The notes under the pieces: generated by a model | The model's input: the letters and a program-made list of their open reading frames with translations, nothing else | Databases searched by the model: none | Told to the model about the DNA's origin: nothing | Shown here: one piece after another, positions 7,494 to 16,575 of the stretch | How positions within the stretch are numbered: position 1 is the first letter of the stretch | How the letters are laid out: every line of letters begins with the position of its first letter | Translations under genes and position numbers: made by a program | Source: Saprospiraceae bacterium | Lineage (GTDB): Bacteria > Bacteroidota > Bacteroidia > Chitinophagales > Saprospiraceae | DNA length: 64,000 bases | Direction of reading: 5' to 3' | Assembly: GCA_016716185.1 (NCBI GenBank) | Contig: JADJWV010000002.1 | Location: 2,704,501-2,768,500, forward strand

Positions 7494-8420
7494 TCAAAAC
7501 ACTCCTTGTCTTGTCAAATAACTATATAAAACAAAAACAGGTGCGATTTCGAAGGTGCAAAGATACAATAAAAAGTGAAATATATGCTCACGCCAGAGAT
7601 TTATTGAAAATATAATCTCTCTCAATTGCCTGTAAATCAGTATTATAAATATTAGAATTGCAACCAGAAACATCAATTTTTCGCCAATGGCAGGGCTTAC
7701 AAAAGTGATGATAAAATTAGAAGGAATGAGTACGATTGCTAAAATACAATTAAATACGACCAAACTGAAAAGGTAACGATCGGTGTCTTTAGAAATACCA
7801 TAGACATAGCCTAATATTTTAATAGCCAGGTGTTTGAGACAATAAATTGCAAGTACAAATCCTGTAATATACAGGATATAAACAGGCGCCTTGAGACCTT
7901 CAAAATGAATGATCACCAGGTACAAAAACAGACTCAATCCAATGAAATAAAGACCGTATAATAGGTAAAAAACCAAACTAACGTCCTCTCTGGATTCCCG
8001 GTACAACAGACTTAGAAAATTGACATTGACCAGACTCCTGTATAATTTGACCGTAACGGAGCGGTTGATGTTAAGGGCAATGGCAAGTAGAAAACTAAGG
8101 AACAGCAATCCCCAGAATAACAGAGATTTGATCTCTATATCTTTAATCTTGTATATGTTTTTTTCTTTAATCCAGCTTATCCATGGATTAGCTTGCCGGA
8201 TTCCAATGGAATCCATATTTAAAACCGGAGTTCTGAGTTCAAACGGATTAGGATAGCCGGAATTGATGCTGTCAGATTGAGGTTCAGCAGATATTTCCCG
8301 GTGCTCGGATGCGGATTTTTTAAGATTGAAAGGATTTCGGGGACTTTGTGCTTTGAGTACACAAGTAATGCCGATGAAAATTAAAAAGCATGCTATAAAA
8401 CTCCTTGTAATTACGGACAT
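7494..8420 (-). CDS. DUF4271 integral membrane protein
   Basis: A 308-residue inner-membrane protein. A short N-terminal hydrophobic segment and a polar region (residues ~25-85) precede about seven transmembrane helices, the first reading SLLFWGLLFLSFLLAIALNI. The family is restricted to Bacteroidota and regularly sits beside hemD; its function is unknown. It overlaps the response-regulator stop by 10 bp and is followed by hemD 12 bp later, so all three are co-transcribed. It is called DUF4271 from the helix pattern, LYRSLVNVNFLSLLYRESRE-like loop and context. Confidence 0.8.
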   Translation of the reverse strand: MSVITRSFIACFLIFIGITCVLKAQSPRNPFNLKKSASEHREISAEPQSDSINSGYPNPFELRTPVLNMDSIGIRQANPWISWIKEKNIYKIKDIEIKSLLFWGLLFLSFLLAIALNINRSVTVKLYRSLVNVNFLSLLYRESREDVSLVFYLLYGLYFIGLSLFLYLVIIHFEGLKAPVYILYITGFVLAIYCLKHLAIKILGYVYGISKDTDRYLFSLVVFNCILAIVLIPSNFIITFVSPAIGEKLMFLVAILIFIILIYRQLREIIFSINLWREHIFHFLLYLCTFEIAPVFVLYSYLTRQGVF

Positions 8421-9100
8421 ATAAACTTAAACCCAATGCCATGTATATTATCAATCTTGATTTCCTGGTCTTCATTTAAGTACTTACGCAAACGGGAAAT
8501 AAATACATCGAGACTTCTTCCCATAAAATAGTCATCCTCACCCCAGAGTGTTTCTAGTATGAGTGAACGCTTGATCACTTTGTTCTTATTTTTTAAAAGG
8601 TAACTCAACAACTCGCTTTCTCTCTGGGTAAGAATTCTGGGTTGGTCGTTCAATACAAGTTGGTATTCCATGGGCATATAGAGATACTTGCCAACCTGGA
8701 TTTCCTTTTCTTCAGTTGGAGCCTCAAAAACCCTGCTTCTTCTGAGAAATATTTCAATTTTAAGGATCAGTTCCTCGATGCTGAAAGGTTTGGTCAGGTA
8801 ATCATCTCCTCCTAATTTCAGTCCATGGATTCTATCGTCTTTCATGGATTTGGCAGTCAGGAAAATGATGGGGATCTGGTGATCTTTTTTACGGATATTT
8901 TCAGCAATCGTAAATCCATCCATTTCGGGAAGCATCACGTCGAGGATGACCAGGTCGAATTTCTCTTCTTTAAACTTATCAAAAGCAGCGGCTCCGCTGG
9001 CACAATGGACGACCTCATAACCCTGCAACTCAAGGTGGTCTTTAGTGATAAATGACAGCGTTTCATCGTCTTCGGCATATAAAAGTCTGGCCCGTTTCAT
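8411..9100 (-). CDS. OmpR/PhoB-family response regulator
   Basis: A 229-residue two-component regulator. The receiver domain (1-120) has the acidic pair EDD at 10-12, phospho-acceptor Asp54 in DLVILDVMLPEMDG, the conserved Thr in IIFLTAKS and Lys in DYLTKPFS. The C-terminal winged-helix domain (~130-229) has LTQRESELLSYLLKN and the recognition helix region SLDVFISRLRKYL. Its start codon overlaps the histidine-kinase stop by 4 bp (ATGA), so the two form a translationally coupled pair. Targets are unknown; DUF4271 and hemD downstream are candidates only by proximity. Confidence 0.95.
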   Translation of the reverse strand: MKRARLLYAEDDETLSFITKDHLELQGYEVVHCASGAAAFDKFKEEKFDLVILDVMLPEMDGFTIAENIRKKDHQIPIIFLTAKSMKDDRIHGLKLGGDDYLTKPFSIEELILKIEIFLRRSRVFEAPTEEKEIQVGKYLYMPMEYQLVLNDQPRILTQRESELLSYLLKNKNKVIKRSLILETLWGEDDYFMGRSLDVFISRLRKYLNEDQEIKIDNIHGIGFKFICP

Positions 9101-10374
9101 TTATGCGAATTTTTGACCAAGATACGAACAATTGTTCCTTTCTTGTATTCACTTTGGATCCCCAGCTCAAAACCGTGGGCATCGCAGATTCTTTTCACGT
9201 AATACAGGCCAATTCCAAAACCCTTGACATTGTGCACGTCCCCGGTGGAAACTCTGTAAAACTTCTGAAACAAATAGGGTAAATCTTCTTTTTTGATACC
9301 AATTCCTTTGTCTTCTATTTCTATGACACAAGCATCGATCAGGTCAAAGGTCCGGATATATATTTCCGGCGATTCCTTGGAGTATTTTATAGCATTGTCC
9401 AAAAGGTTGCTCAACACATTTGTCATATGGAATTTATCGGCTTTAACTCTAATTTTAACCGCATTAAATTCCGATTCCATGATGCCCCCGGCATCCCTGA
9501 TGCGGAGCTGTAAATTACTCAAAATTTGTTGCAGGATCTCATGGAGATCGATTTCTTCCATCTTGAGGCTGAAGCTCGATGATTCCATCTTGGCCAGTTG
9601 TAAGACTTTTTCAACCTGATCGTTTAAGCGCTGATTCTGATCTTTAATGATTTTAGTATATTGAGTCAATCGCTTGTCATCTTCGATAAGAGGGTGATTC
9701 AACAATACTTCTGATGCAATTTTTATAGATGAAATAGGGGTTTTAAATTCGTGGGTCATGTTATTTACAAAATCCTTCATAAGATCAGAATAACGTTTCT
9801 GCCTAAGTATGATATAAATAGCCGAAATCAGAATCAGACAAGCTGCCAGAATAAGTCCGGAAAAAAACAACATGTTTCCTAGACTTTGATAGAGGTAGGA
9901 CTCTTTTTCCGGAAATTTTACAACAAAATAGTTGGTGTCATCTGTTTTTTTCTTTGCCTTCTTTTTCTTGGTGGAAGTAACTTTTTTTTGTTTGGGTACG
10001 CTGCAACATTCGCTGTAAATTAGTTCATTGGTATTGCAATCATAAACCCCGTATTCGAATGGCGTGTTGAGATGTTGCTTTTCAAACTCGGTTTCCAATA
10101 AAACTGCCAGTACAGCCTGATCGATAGGTGTGTTGACTTTTACTTCGTATGTATTGCTGGCATCCTGAACGATCAACCCTTTTTCTGAAATTTTTGCCTT
10201 GTTGTACTTGGCGATACCAAGCGCAGTATTTCGCAAAGCCGTACTGACATCTCTGTGAAATTCGCGATCTTCCTTGTTTAAGGTCTGAAGCATAAAATAG
10301 GCCTGCATTCCCAGAATTCCAAGAATTACGAGAACACTAAAGATAATAATGACTACTATTTTACCGCTTGACAA
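9097..10374 (-). CDS. sensor histidine kinase
   Basis: About 425 residues from a TTG at 10374, whose product begins LSSGKIVVIIIFSVLVILGI, a first membrane anchor. A GTG at 10455 is also in frame but would overlap the ABC-F gene. Layout: TM1 (~5-27), a periplasmic domain of about 135 residues, TM2 (~165-187), HisKA with phospho-His in NNMTHEFKTP (~207), then HATPase_c with N box (LSNLLDNAIKYS), G1 (EDKGIGI), F box (LPYLFQKFYR) and G2 (GFGIGLYYV). The periplasmic part contains an adjacent Cys pair (SECC) and a lysine-rich stretch. It pairs with the regulator at 8411-9100. The general architecture resembles RprX-like kinases of Bacteroides. Confidence 0.92.
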   Translation of the reverse strand: MSSGKIVVIIIFSVLVILGILGMQAYFMLQTLNKEDREFHRDVSTALRNTALGIAKYNKAKISEKGLIVQDASNTYEVKVNTPIDQAVLAVLLETEFEKQHLNTPFEYGVYDCNTNELIYSECCSVPKQKKVTSTKKKKAKKKTDDTNYFVVKFPEKESYLYQSLGNMLFFSGLILAACLILISAIYIILRQKRYSDLMKDFVNNMTHEFKTPISSIKIASEVLLNHPLIEDDKRLTQYTKIIKDQNQRLNDQVEKVLQLAKMESSSFSLKMEEIDLHEILQQILSNLQLRIRDAGGIMESEFNAVKIRVKADKFHMTNVLSNLLDNAIKYSKESPEIYIRTFDLIDACVIEIEDKGIGIKKEDLPYLFQKFYRVSTGDVHNVKGFGIGLYYVKRICDAHGFELGIQSEYKKGTIVRILVKNSHK

Positions 10375-10421
10375 GCAACTAATTTTAAATCCAATGTATA
10401 ACCCACCGGGACAAATATTGT

Positions 10422-12278
10422 TTAACCATAGGTTTGTTCCAGAAGTTCCTCCCACCTGAATTCCAGGATTGAAATTCTTTCCTGGATTTCAGACAAACGC
10501 TTGTTGATTCCAGTGAATTCAGCCTCATTCAATGCTGGTCCATTAAATTTTTCAAGCAAAAGATCTCTTTCCACATGAATTTTATCGAGCTCTTTTTCAA
10601 TTTGATCCATCTCCCTTTTTTCTTTTTGGCCCGGTCTTTTGGGCTTGACAGGTTGTTGTGGAATCTCTTCCTGCCCAATGGATTTTTCCTGGGTCTTGTT
10701 ATCCGATTTTATCCTGAAATCGGAGTAGTTGCCCGGAAAATCATTTACGTGTCCGTCAGCGGATAAAACAAACAAATGGTTTACTATTTTATCCATGAAA
10801 TAACGGTCGTGAGAGACCACCAGGACACAACCCGGAAAATCGATGAGGTATTGCTCAAGAACATTGAGTGTAATGATATCCAGATCATTGGTGGGTTCAT
10901 CCAGTATTAAAAAATTAGGATTGGACATCAGAATGGTAAGTAAATACAATCTTCTTTTTTCTCCTCCACTCAATTGCGAAACAAAAACCTGCTGTTGGCT
11001 TCGAGGAAAGAGAAAACGTTCCAATAAATTTTCCGCAGAAAGTTTATGGCCTTTTTTCAGCGGGATATAATCTGCAATACTTCTGACCACCTCGATGACC
11101 CGTTTGTCCTCGCGCAATTGCAAACCATCTTGTTCGTAATTACCGAATACAACAGTTTCCCCGACAATAATTTTTCCCTGATCGGGTTTGATTTTAGCAG
11201 TCATCAAATTTATAAGTGTGGTTTTCCCGGAGCCATTGGGACCGACAATTCCAATGCGGTCATTGGGTTTGAATTTATAGCTCAGATCTTTTACAATCGG
11301 TTTCTCTCCGAAAGTTTTGTGAATGTGATGAAGCTCCAGTACTTTGCTGCCCAGCCTTGGCATTTCCAAAGGTATTTCTTCCATTTCCATTGGTCTGGGA
11401 CCCTGAATGGAATCTTTCAGTTCAAAATATTTATCAACTCTTGCTTTATTTTTAGTTGTTCTTGCCTTGGGCATTCGCCTTACCCAATCCAATTCCTTGC
11501 GTAGAAGTTTTTCGGTTTTTTCGCGTGATACAGATTCGTTTAACAAGCGTTGGGTTTTCTTTTCCAGATAGTCTTCATAATCGCCCTGATATTTAAACAA
11601 ACGACCGTTATCCAGTTCATAAATAATGTTGCAAATATTATTCAGAAAATAACGATCGTGCGTGACCATAAAAAGTGTGATGGAGGACTGGCTCAAATAG
11701 CGTTCCAGCCATTCGATCATTTCGAGGTCAAGATGATTGGTGGGTTCATCCAGTATTAAAAATTCGGGATCACCACATAAAATTCGAACCAATGCCAATC
11801 TCTTTTTTTGACCGCCACTCAGTTTAGAAACCGGAAACGAAAGTGAAGGCAGATTGAATTTTCCCAGCAATTCCCTCATTTTGGTGTCGATTTCCCAGAT
11901 TTCGGAACGGTCCAAGGAAGCCAACATGGATTCATAGGAGTCCTCGGGATGTCTGAGATGCGCTGAGTGGAGATCTCTGAGTCCAGTCATCCATTCAAAT
12001 GGCTCGTGAAGCAAGGCATCCAGCAAAGAGGCATCTTTTTCAAAATTGGGATCCTGGCTTAAATATGCCAAACGAACATCTTTGTTCCGGTACAGAGAAA
12101 CCTGATCGCCTTCCAGGGCTTCCTCTCCAGTAAGCATTCTCAACAAAGAGGACTTGCCGGATCCATTGCGGGCCACCAATGCTGCTTTATCACCTCTGTT
12201 GATCATAAGATCCAGATCGGCGAATAACAGTTTTTCCCCATAGGATTTACTTGCCCGTTCAATCGAAAGATAATTCAT
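10422..12278 (-). CDS. ABC-F family ATP-binding protein (Uup-like)
   Basis: A 618-residue soluble protein with two ABC domains and no membrane segments. The first domain has Walker A ARNGSGKSS (~36) and signature LSGGQKKR (~155); the second has Walker A GPNGSGKTT (~345) and LSGGEKRR, each followed by ILDEPTNHLD or ILDEPTNDLD. An interdomain linker rich in basic residues and a C-terminal coiled coil (~560-618, rich in Glu/Lys/Leu) match the Uup branch. ABC-F proteins act on ribosomes or on ribosome-linked DNA and antibiotic responses. It is the first gene of the leftward block. A -7 box sits only 5 nt before its ATG, which suggests a leaderless mRNA. Confidence 0.92.
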   Translation of the reverse strand: MNYLSIERASKSYGEKLLFADLDLMINRGDKAALVARNGSGKSSLLRMLTGEEALEGDQVSLYRNKDVRLAYLSQDPNFEKDASLLDALLHEPFEWMTGLRDLHSAHLRHPEDSYESMLASLDRSEIWEIDTKMRELLGKFNLPSLSFPVSKLSGGQKKRLALVRILCGDPEFLILDEPTNHLDLEMIEWLERYLSQSSITLFMVTHDRYFLNNICNIIYELDNGRLFKYQGDYEDYLEKKTQRLLNESVSREKTEKLLRKELDWVRRMPKARTTKNKARVDKYFELKDSIQGPRPMEMEEIPLEMPRLGSKVLELHHIHKTFGEKPIVKDLSYKFKPNDRIGIVGPNGSGKTTLINLMTAKIKPDQGKIIVGETVVFGNYEQDGLQLREDKRVIEVVRSIADYIPLKKGHKLSAENLLERFLFPRSQQQVFVSQLSGGEKRRLYLLTILMSNPNFLILDEPTNDLDIITLNVLEQYLIDFPGCVLVVSHDRYFMDKIVNHLFVLSADGHVNDFPGNYSDFRIKSDNKTQEKSIGQEEIPQQPVKPKRPGQKEKREMDQIEKELDKIHVERDLLLEKFNGPALNEAEFTGINKRLSEIQERISILEFRWEELLEQTYG

Positions 12279-12283
12279 TGGGG

Positions 12284-12291
12284 CAAAGCTA
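12284..12291 (-). promoter_or_regulatory. -7 box directly before the ABC-F start
   Basis: On the minus strand TAGCTTTG matches TAnnTTTG. Only 5 nt separate it from the ATG, so transcription should begin at or next to the start codon. Confidence 0.55.
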
Positions 12292-12337
12292 AAAGAGCCC
12301 GAACAAATCCTTCACAGAAATTCAAAAAGATCTTTAA

Positions 12338-12471
12338 GGGCACCTCTAAAAATCCCTGATACTTCGTTGTACAAATTTTTTAAACTCCTCTCCCGTGAAG
12401 CGGGATACCGCAGTAAACTCTGAGTTTAAAAAATTCACTCGACTCGCCTGAGAGGTTTTTTAGAAGTCCCC
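12338..12471. mobile_element. MITE-like 134-bp element with terminal inverted repeats and TTAA flanks
   Basis: The left end GGGCACCTCTAAAAA and the inverted right end GGGGACTTCTAAAAA match at 13 of 15 positions. The sequence TTAA directly borders both ends (12334-12337 and 12472-12475). An inner inverted repeat (AAATTTTTTAAACTC at 12373 with GAGTTTAAAAAATTC at 12422) and a small TCCCG/CGGGA hairpin lie between. No open frame fits inside. This is the pattern of a non-autonomous transposon or an IS-derived palindromic element; the parent element is not in the window. Confidence 0.65.
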
Positions 12472-12500
12472 TTAAGTTAATTAAATGCTGTTCAGGGCAA

Positions 12501-14009
12501 TCAGGGCAGGAAAATCTTACCGGTCCCAAGCGTTGTTCCGGATTTCGTATCGAAGACAAAGTAGAAGTACATACCTGGCAGCAACAGACGTTTATTTACC
12601 TTATTTCCTTTACTTAACACATTACCTTCTGTATTGAATAACATGACCTGCTGATCTTCAGTCAGGTTTTCAAAACTTAGTATGTCGCCCAGGTCTGAAA
12701 CTTTCAAATTCATTTTCTCAACTTCGTCGCGTGCGAATGTAGTGGCTATTTTCTCATAACAGCCGATATCAAATTTCCCCGCTTGTGGTCTTTTGGTGTG
12801 TATAATGTCTTCAACGACCAGACCGGCTACTTCTGAACTTCCTGCATCGATAGCCGGAGAATTATCGCTTAAATTATAATCACCGCCTGTGACGTTTTTA
12901 AAAACCGATGCATTATCGTTAATCACAATGGAGTTTAAGTCATTCCCCATGGCTTTCCAAATGGCGAAATTGATGTAACTCGAACCTTGATTTACGGTCA
13001 TTTTATCGTTCAGCAAATTGTAATCTCCAAAGTAATTGGTGCAACTGCTTTCAATATCCAAACAACCTTTTGCCGAGAAACTAAGAAGGATGTTGTTTTT
13101 AACAAAAAGACTATCGCTTTCAATAGCGAGAATACACCATTGAGAAGCCGATGGAACAATCACCGTGTTGTTGTACACTTTAACATCGTTGCATCCTGTT
13201 GCGGCATCTCCAAGAAAAAATGTGATGCCATTTCCACCACCACCAGATCCGTTGTTATAAATAAGATTGTTATATACCTCAGAATAATAAATTCCCTGAA
13301 GGTTTAATCCGATCCTGTTCCCATAGCATATGTTGTTGTAGATTTTTACATCGGTAGAAATACCCGGGCTTCCGCTACTCAAATCAGGATTGAGCTGGAT
13401 GCCTGCTGCTCTGGCGTTTTCAAAGCATTGATTGTACCTGATGACTACCCGGTCACTGTTATTAGAAACATAGATCCCATGTTCGCCATACGAACGCTTG
13501 CAAATATTAAATTCGGCCAGGAAGTCATCCGTATATCCTGTAAAAATTCCCCTGTAACAACTGTCGACTTCACAATGACTGATGGTGATGTGATTGGCGA
13601 GCACCGCACGAATGCCATCTTCACCCGAACCATTTGGATCAGCAATGCGCTGTACTTTAAACCCAATTACTTGGATGTAATGCGAACCTTCTATGTTTAA
13701 TCCATCATAACCTCTGCCGCAAGATTGATTAATGACTACTTGATTTTCTTGAGCATAATAGACAATTTCATGACCCTCGCTTCCACTATTTTTATAAAAA
13801 TGGTCAAATCCTTTGTAAAATCCATTGTAAACAAAAACTGTATCGCCTGCTGCCACTTTGTTGGTCGCAGTTTGTATGGTCTTGAACGCAGTAGTGAAAC
13901 TCAAACCATTGTTTGCATCATTTCCGTTGGGTTGTACGTGATAATTTACAGCAAGTAATTCAAACACGTTAAAAATGAAAACAAATGAAAAAAGAATTAA
14001 AAATTTCAT
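12501..14009 (-). CDS. secreted right-handed beta-helix protein with C-terminal sorting-like domain
   Basis: About 502 residues from the ATG at 14009, which starts a signal peptide (MKFLILFSFVFIFNVFELLA); an ATG at 14030 would add seven residues. After the signal comes the typical opening YHVQPNGNDANNGLSFTTAF / KTIQTA (DUF1565-like), followed by many short beta-helix turns of the form VKIYNNICYGN, SEVYNNLIYNN, VKVYNNTVIV. This is the pectate-lyase/NosD-like parallel beta-helix fold of surface polysaccharide-binding or -cleaving proteins. SPAIDAGSS and DIGCYE close the helix. The last ~80 residues resemble a T9SS type A sorting domain (LLLPGMYFYFVF). The catalytic residues and substrate are not identifiable. 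Confidence 0.85.
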   Translation of the reverse strand: MKFLILFSFVFIFNVFELLAVNYHVQPNGNDANNGLSFTTAFKTIQTATNKVAAGDTVFVYNGFYKGFDHFYKNSGSEGHEIVYYAQENQVVINQSCGRGYDGLNIEGSHYIQVIGFKVQRIADPNGSGEDGIRAVLANHITISHCEVDSCYRGIFTGYTDDFLAEFNICKRSYGEHGIYVSNNSDRVVIRYNQCFENARAAGIQLNPDLSSGSPGISTDVKIYNNICYGNRIGLNLQGIYYSEVYNNLIYNNGSGGGGNGITFFLGDAATGCNDVKVYNNTVIVPSASQWCILAIESDSLFVKNNILLSFSAKGCLDIESSCTNYFGDYNLLNDKMTVNQGSSYINFAIWKAMGNDLNSIVINDNASVFKNVTGGDYNLSDNSPAIDAGSSEVAGLVVEDIIHTKRPQAGKFDIGCYEKIATTFARDEVEKMNLKVSDLGDILSFENLTEDQQVMLFNTEGNVLSKGNKVNKRLLLPGMYFYFVFDTKSGTTLGTGKIFLP

Positions 14010-14277
14010 AATCGGATTGGTAGCTGTCATAGAATATTAGAATTGAGCTTTCAACGTTAACCTCACGGGGGTTTTCCTAAAGAGACCCTGAGAACTTGGC
14101 CCGATGCCTGCAAGTTAAGATTTTTTATGGATTTTTTGCCCTGAGCCAAAGAAATGTCAGGACTTTCTCACCCAAATACCATGGCCATTTTTATGTCAAA
14201 AAACTGTATACACCAGACTATGAAGATAAACTGGTTGAATGTGCAAACTATATCTTTACACCAATTTCCTCCATGCA

Positions 14278-16500
14278 ATGAACCCGGAGAACAGACAACT
14301 GGCAGCCATTTTATTTTCGGACATTTCCGGCTTTACCGCCATCATGGAGACTAATGAAGAGAGGGCTATGCTCTTTCTTGCACAAAGCAGGGAACTCCAC
14401 CAGGTAGCCATGCAAAAATTTGATGGAAAATTGATCAAAGAAATCGGCGACGGAATGCTTTGCAGTTTTGATACCATCTCGCAAGCGGTCGATGCTGCGT
14501 TATTTCTTCATCGGGAAACGAATCGACATTACGAATTTGAATTGGGTATCGGGATCCACTCCGGAGAAATTATTTTCAGGGAAAATGATATTTTTGGAGA
14601 TGCCGTCAATCTGGCTTCCCGAATCCAATCGCTCAGCAAACCGCGTTCTATTTTAATATCTGATAAAATCTATCAGGAAATTAAAAATAAAAATCAATAC
14701 CAGATTGCAGAACTTGGTAGGTTTCATTTTAAAAATGTGCAGGAACCCAACACCATTTATGCTTTGGCAAATGAAGGCATTTATCTCCCGCACAAAAAAG
14801 AAATAAACGGAAAACTAAAATCGAAGGGTTTGTCCAATCCGGCATATTTTAAATTTGCACTGGTGTTTAGTTTGTGTGTGTGTGTGTTGGCTTTTTTTTT
14901 CCGGAATGATAAGAGCGATCAGAAATCAGCCTCAAACCCTGTTATTTTTGTTTCTCCGGTTGAAAACAAGTCATCAGATCAAAGTTTGGATGATCTGGGT
15001 TTTATGGCCAGAGACTGGATCAATCAGGGATTTATTGAAACCGGTAAAATTTCTGTAATTAAAGAAGAAAATTACTTAAGCAATCAGAACATATCACTAA
15101 TTCAAATCCCCAAATCTGCAAATACGCATATCAAAGGAACCCTGTATAAAAATGAACAGGAAGAATTGTTGATCGCATTTGAGATTATCAATCTGGAAAC
15201 CGGGCAAATTGAATACGGCATCAAATCCCAACCTTTTGCAAAAATAAATTTCAATAATCATCTGGAGGAATTGATCCAAAAATTGTTGGGATATTTTCTT
15301 TCCACAGCATCTTACAGGACCAATGGAATTAAAGCCCCCAAATTTAATGCCTACGAGTCCTTTATAAAAGCCAGACAAACCCCGGCCATTGAAAGTTATC
15401 GAAAATTGCAATATCTTCTGGATGCAATTGAATTGGATTCAAATTTTGTTGATCCTTATTTTTCAATACTTGAATTGGCAAGTACCTGGGGTTACCGAAG
15501 CACGAATGATTCCATTGTGGCGCTGCTGGAAAAAAGATCAGCTATCCTTAATGGCCATCAGTTTCTTCAATTTGAAGCGCATAAAGCCAGACTCCGCGGA
15601 GATCTTGAGCGAAGTTCCGATATTCAATGGAAACTTTACACACAATACAAATTGGAATCCGGTGCAACGAAAGCGATGTATTACGATGTATCTGCCAATA
15701 AGCCATCTGCAGCTATCCGTAAGTTTCATCAATTCAAGCCGGTTCGAACCATTGAAATTCGCGAAAACTCAAGAGACCAGGCATTTCTAGGCGAAATTTA
15801 CGAAGCTTATTGTGCATTGGAACAATACGATTCAGTCGTATACCGGATACAGAATGATAAAATACCCGTGTTGCACTTTACAATTGCTTTGGCGCATATT
15901 GAAGCTATGATCCATTTAAAAAAATGGGATACTTTGGACCGATTGCTGAAGCATTATACCGATTACATTCCTGCCGATCAGCAATTATATACCAAACCGG
16001 CACTTTATTGGAAAGCAGTATGCGAAATTTATCTTCAAGATGATCCTACTCGTTTGGCTCCTTATATAGAAAAATTAAATACGACCAATGAGGAAAACCC
16101 AAACAACATGTTTTATCATTATTACAAAGGGATGGTTTATTACCTGACCGGTGATTTCAAAAATGCAGCCATTCAACAAGTGATGCATTTTGAGAAAACT
16201 CCTCAATTCAGATTTTTCATTGCATTCCCTGCTGTATGTTTTATAAAATTAAGACAATACGACCAGGCGAGAGCCTGGATGGAAAAAATAAAAGATATCG
16301 GATCCGGGTACCCAGGTCAACTTGAATATGCTCATGCGGTATATCATTGTCATTTAAACGATTTTGAAAAGGCAATGAAACATCTCAGAAATGCCCTGTC
16401 TCAAGGTTATGAATTTGATTTCTACAGTTATAAAAAAGATATATTGCTCAAAGAAATTGGGGAATATGAACCCTTCCAAAATTTTACAAAGCCCAGATAA
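14278..16500 (+). CDS. class III adenylate cyclase with transmembrane segment and TPR-rich C-terminus
   Basis: About 740 residues from the ATG at 14278. The N-terminal cyclase domain (1-~165) has both metal-binding Asp residues (D15 in LFSDISGF and D58 in KEIGDGML), the purine-contact Lys54, and NDIFGDAVNLASRI, which carries the adenine-type Asp plus the transition-state Asn and Arg. All catalytic positions appear present, so cAMP production is predicted. One transmembrane helix follows (FALVFSLCVCVLAFFF, ~192-208). The rest is a TPR-like helical array reaching the C-terminus. This cyclase-TM-TPR plan is common in Bacteroidota; partners are unknown. It is transcribed alone. Confidence 0.9.
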   Translation: MNPENRQLAAILFSDISGFTAIMETNEERAMLFLAQSRELHQVAMQKFDGKLIKEIGDGMLCSFDTISQAVDAALFLHRETNRHYEFELGIGIHSGEIIFRENDIFGDAVNLASRIQSLSKPRSILISDKIYQEIKNKNQYQIAELGRFHFKNVQEPNTIYALANEGIYLPHKKEINGKLKSKGLSNPAYFKFALVFSLCVCVLAFFFRNDKSDQKSASNPVIFVSPVENKSSDQSLDDLGFMARDWINQGFIETGKISVIKEENYLSNQNISLIQIPKSANTHIKGTLYKNEQEELLIAFEIINLETGQIEYGIKSQPFAKINFNNHLEELIQKLLGYFLSTASYRTNGIKAPKFNAYESFIKARQTPAIESYRKLQYLLDAIELDSNFVDPYFSILELASTWGYRSTNDSIVALLEKRSAILNGHQFLQFEAHKARLRGDLERSSDIQWKLYTQYKLESGATKAMYYDVSANKPSAAIRKFHQFKPVRTIEIRENSRDQAFLGEIYEAYCALEQYDSVVYRIQNDKIPVLHFTIALAHIEAMIHLKKWDTLDRLLKHYTDYIPADQQLYTKPALYWKAVCEIYLQDDPTRLAPYIEKLNTTNEENPNNMFYHYYKGMVYYLTGDFKNAAIQQVMHFEKTPQFRFFIAFPAVCFIKLRQYDQARAWMEKIKDIGSGYPGQLEYAHAVYHCHLNDFEKAMKHLRNALSQGYEFDFYSYKKDILLKEIGEYEPFQNFTKPR

Positions 16501-16575
16501 TTTTAGCGCTATGATTCAAGATGTCGTTTTATTCTCAAAAACATTTTTTACAAAATTGGTTAAGATTAATTAGAC

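Noticed and set aside
7059..7529. A 156-codon plus-strand frame over hemD and the DUF4271 end
   Set aside because: It is antisense to two recognised genes and its product is compositionally odd with no start signal.
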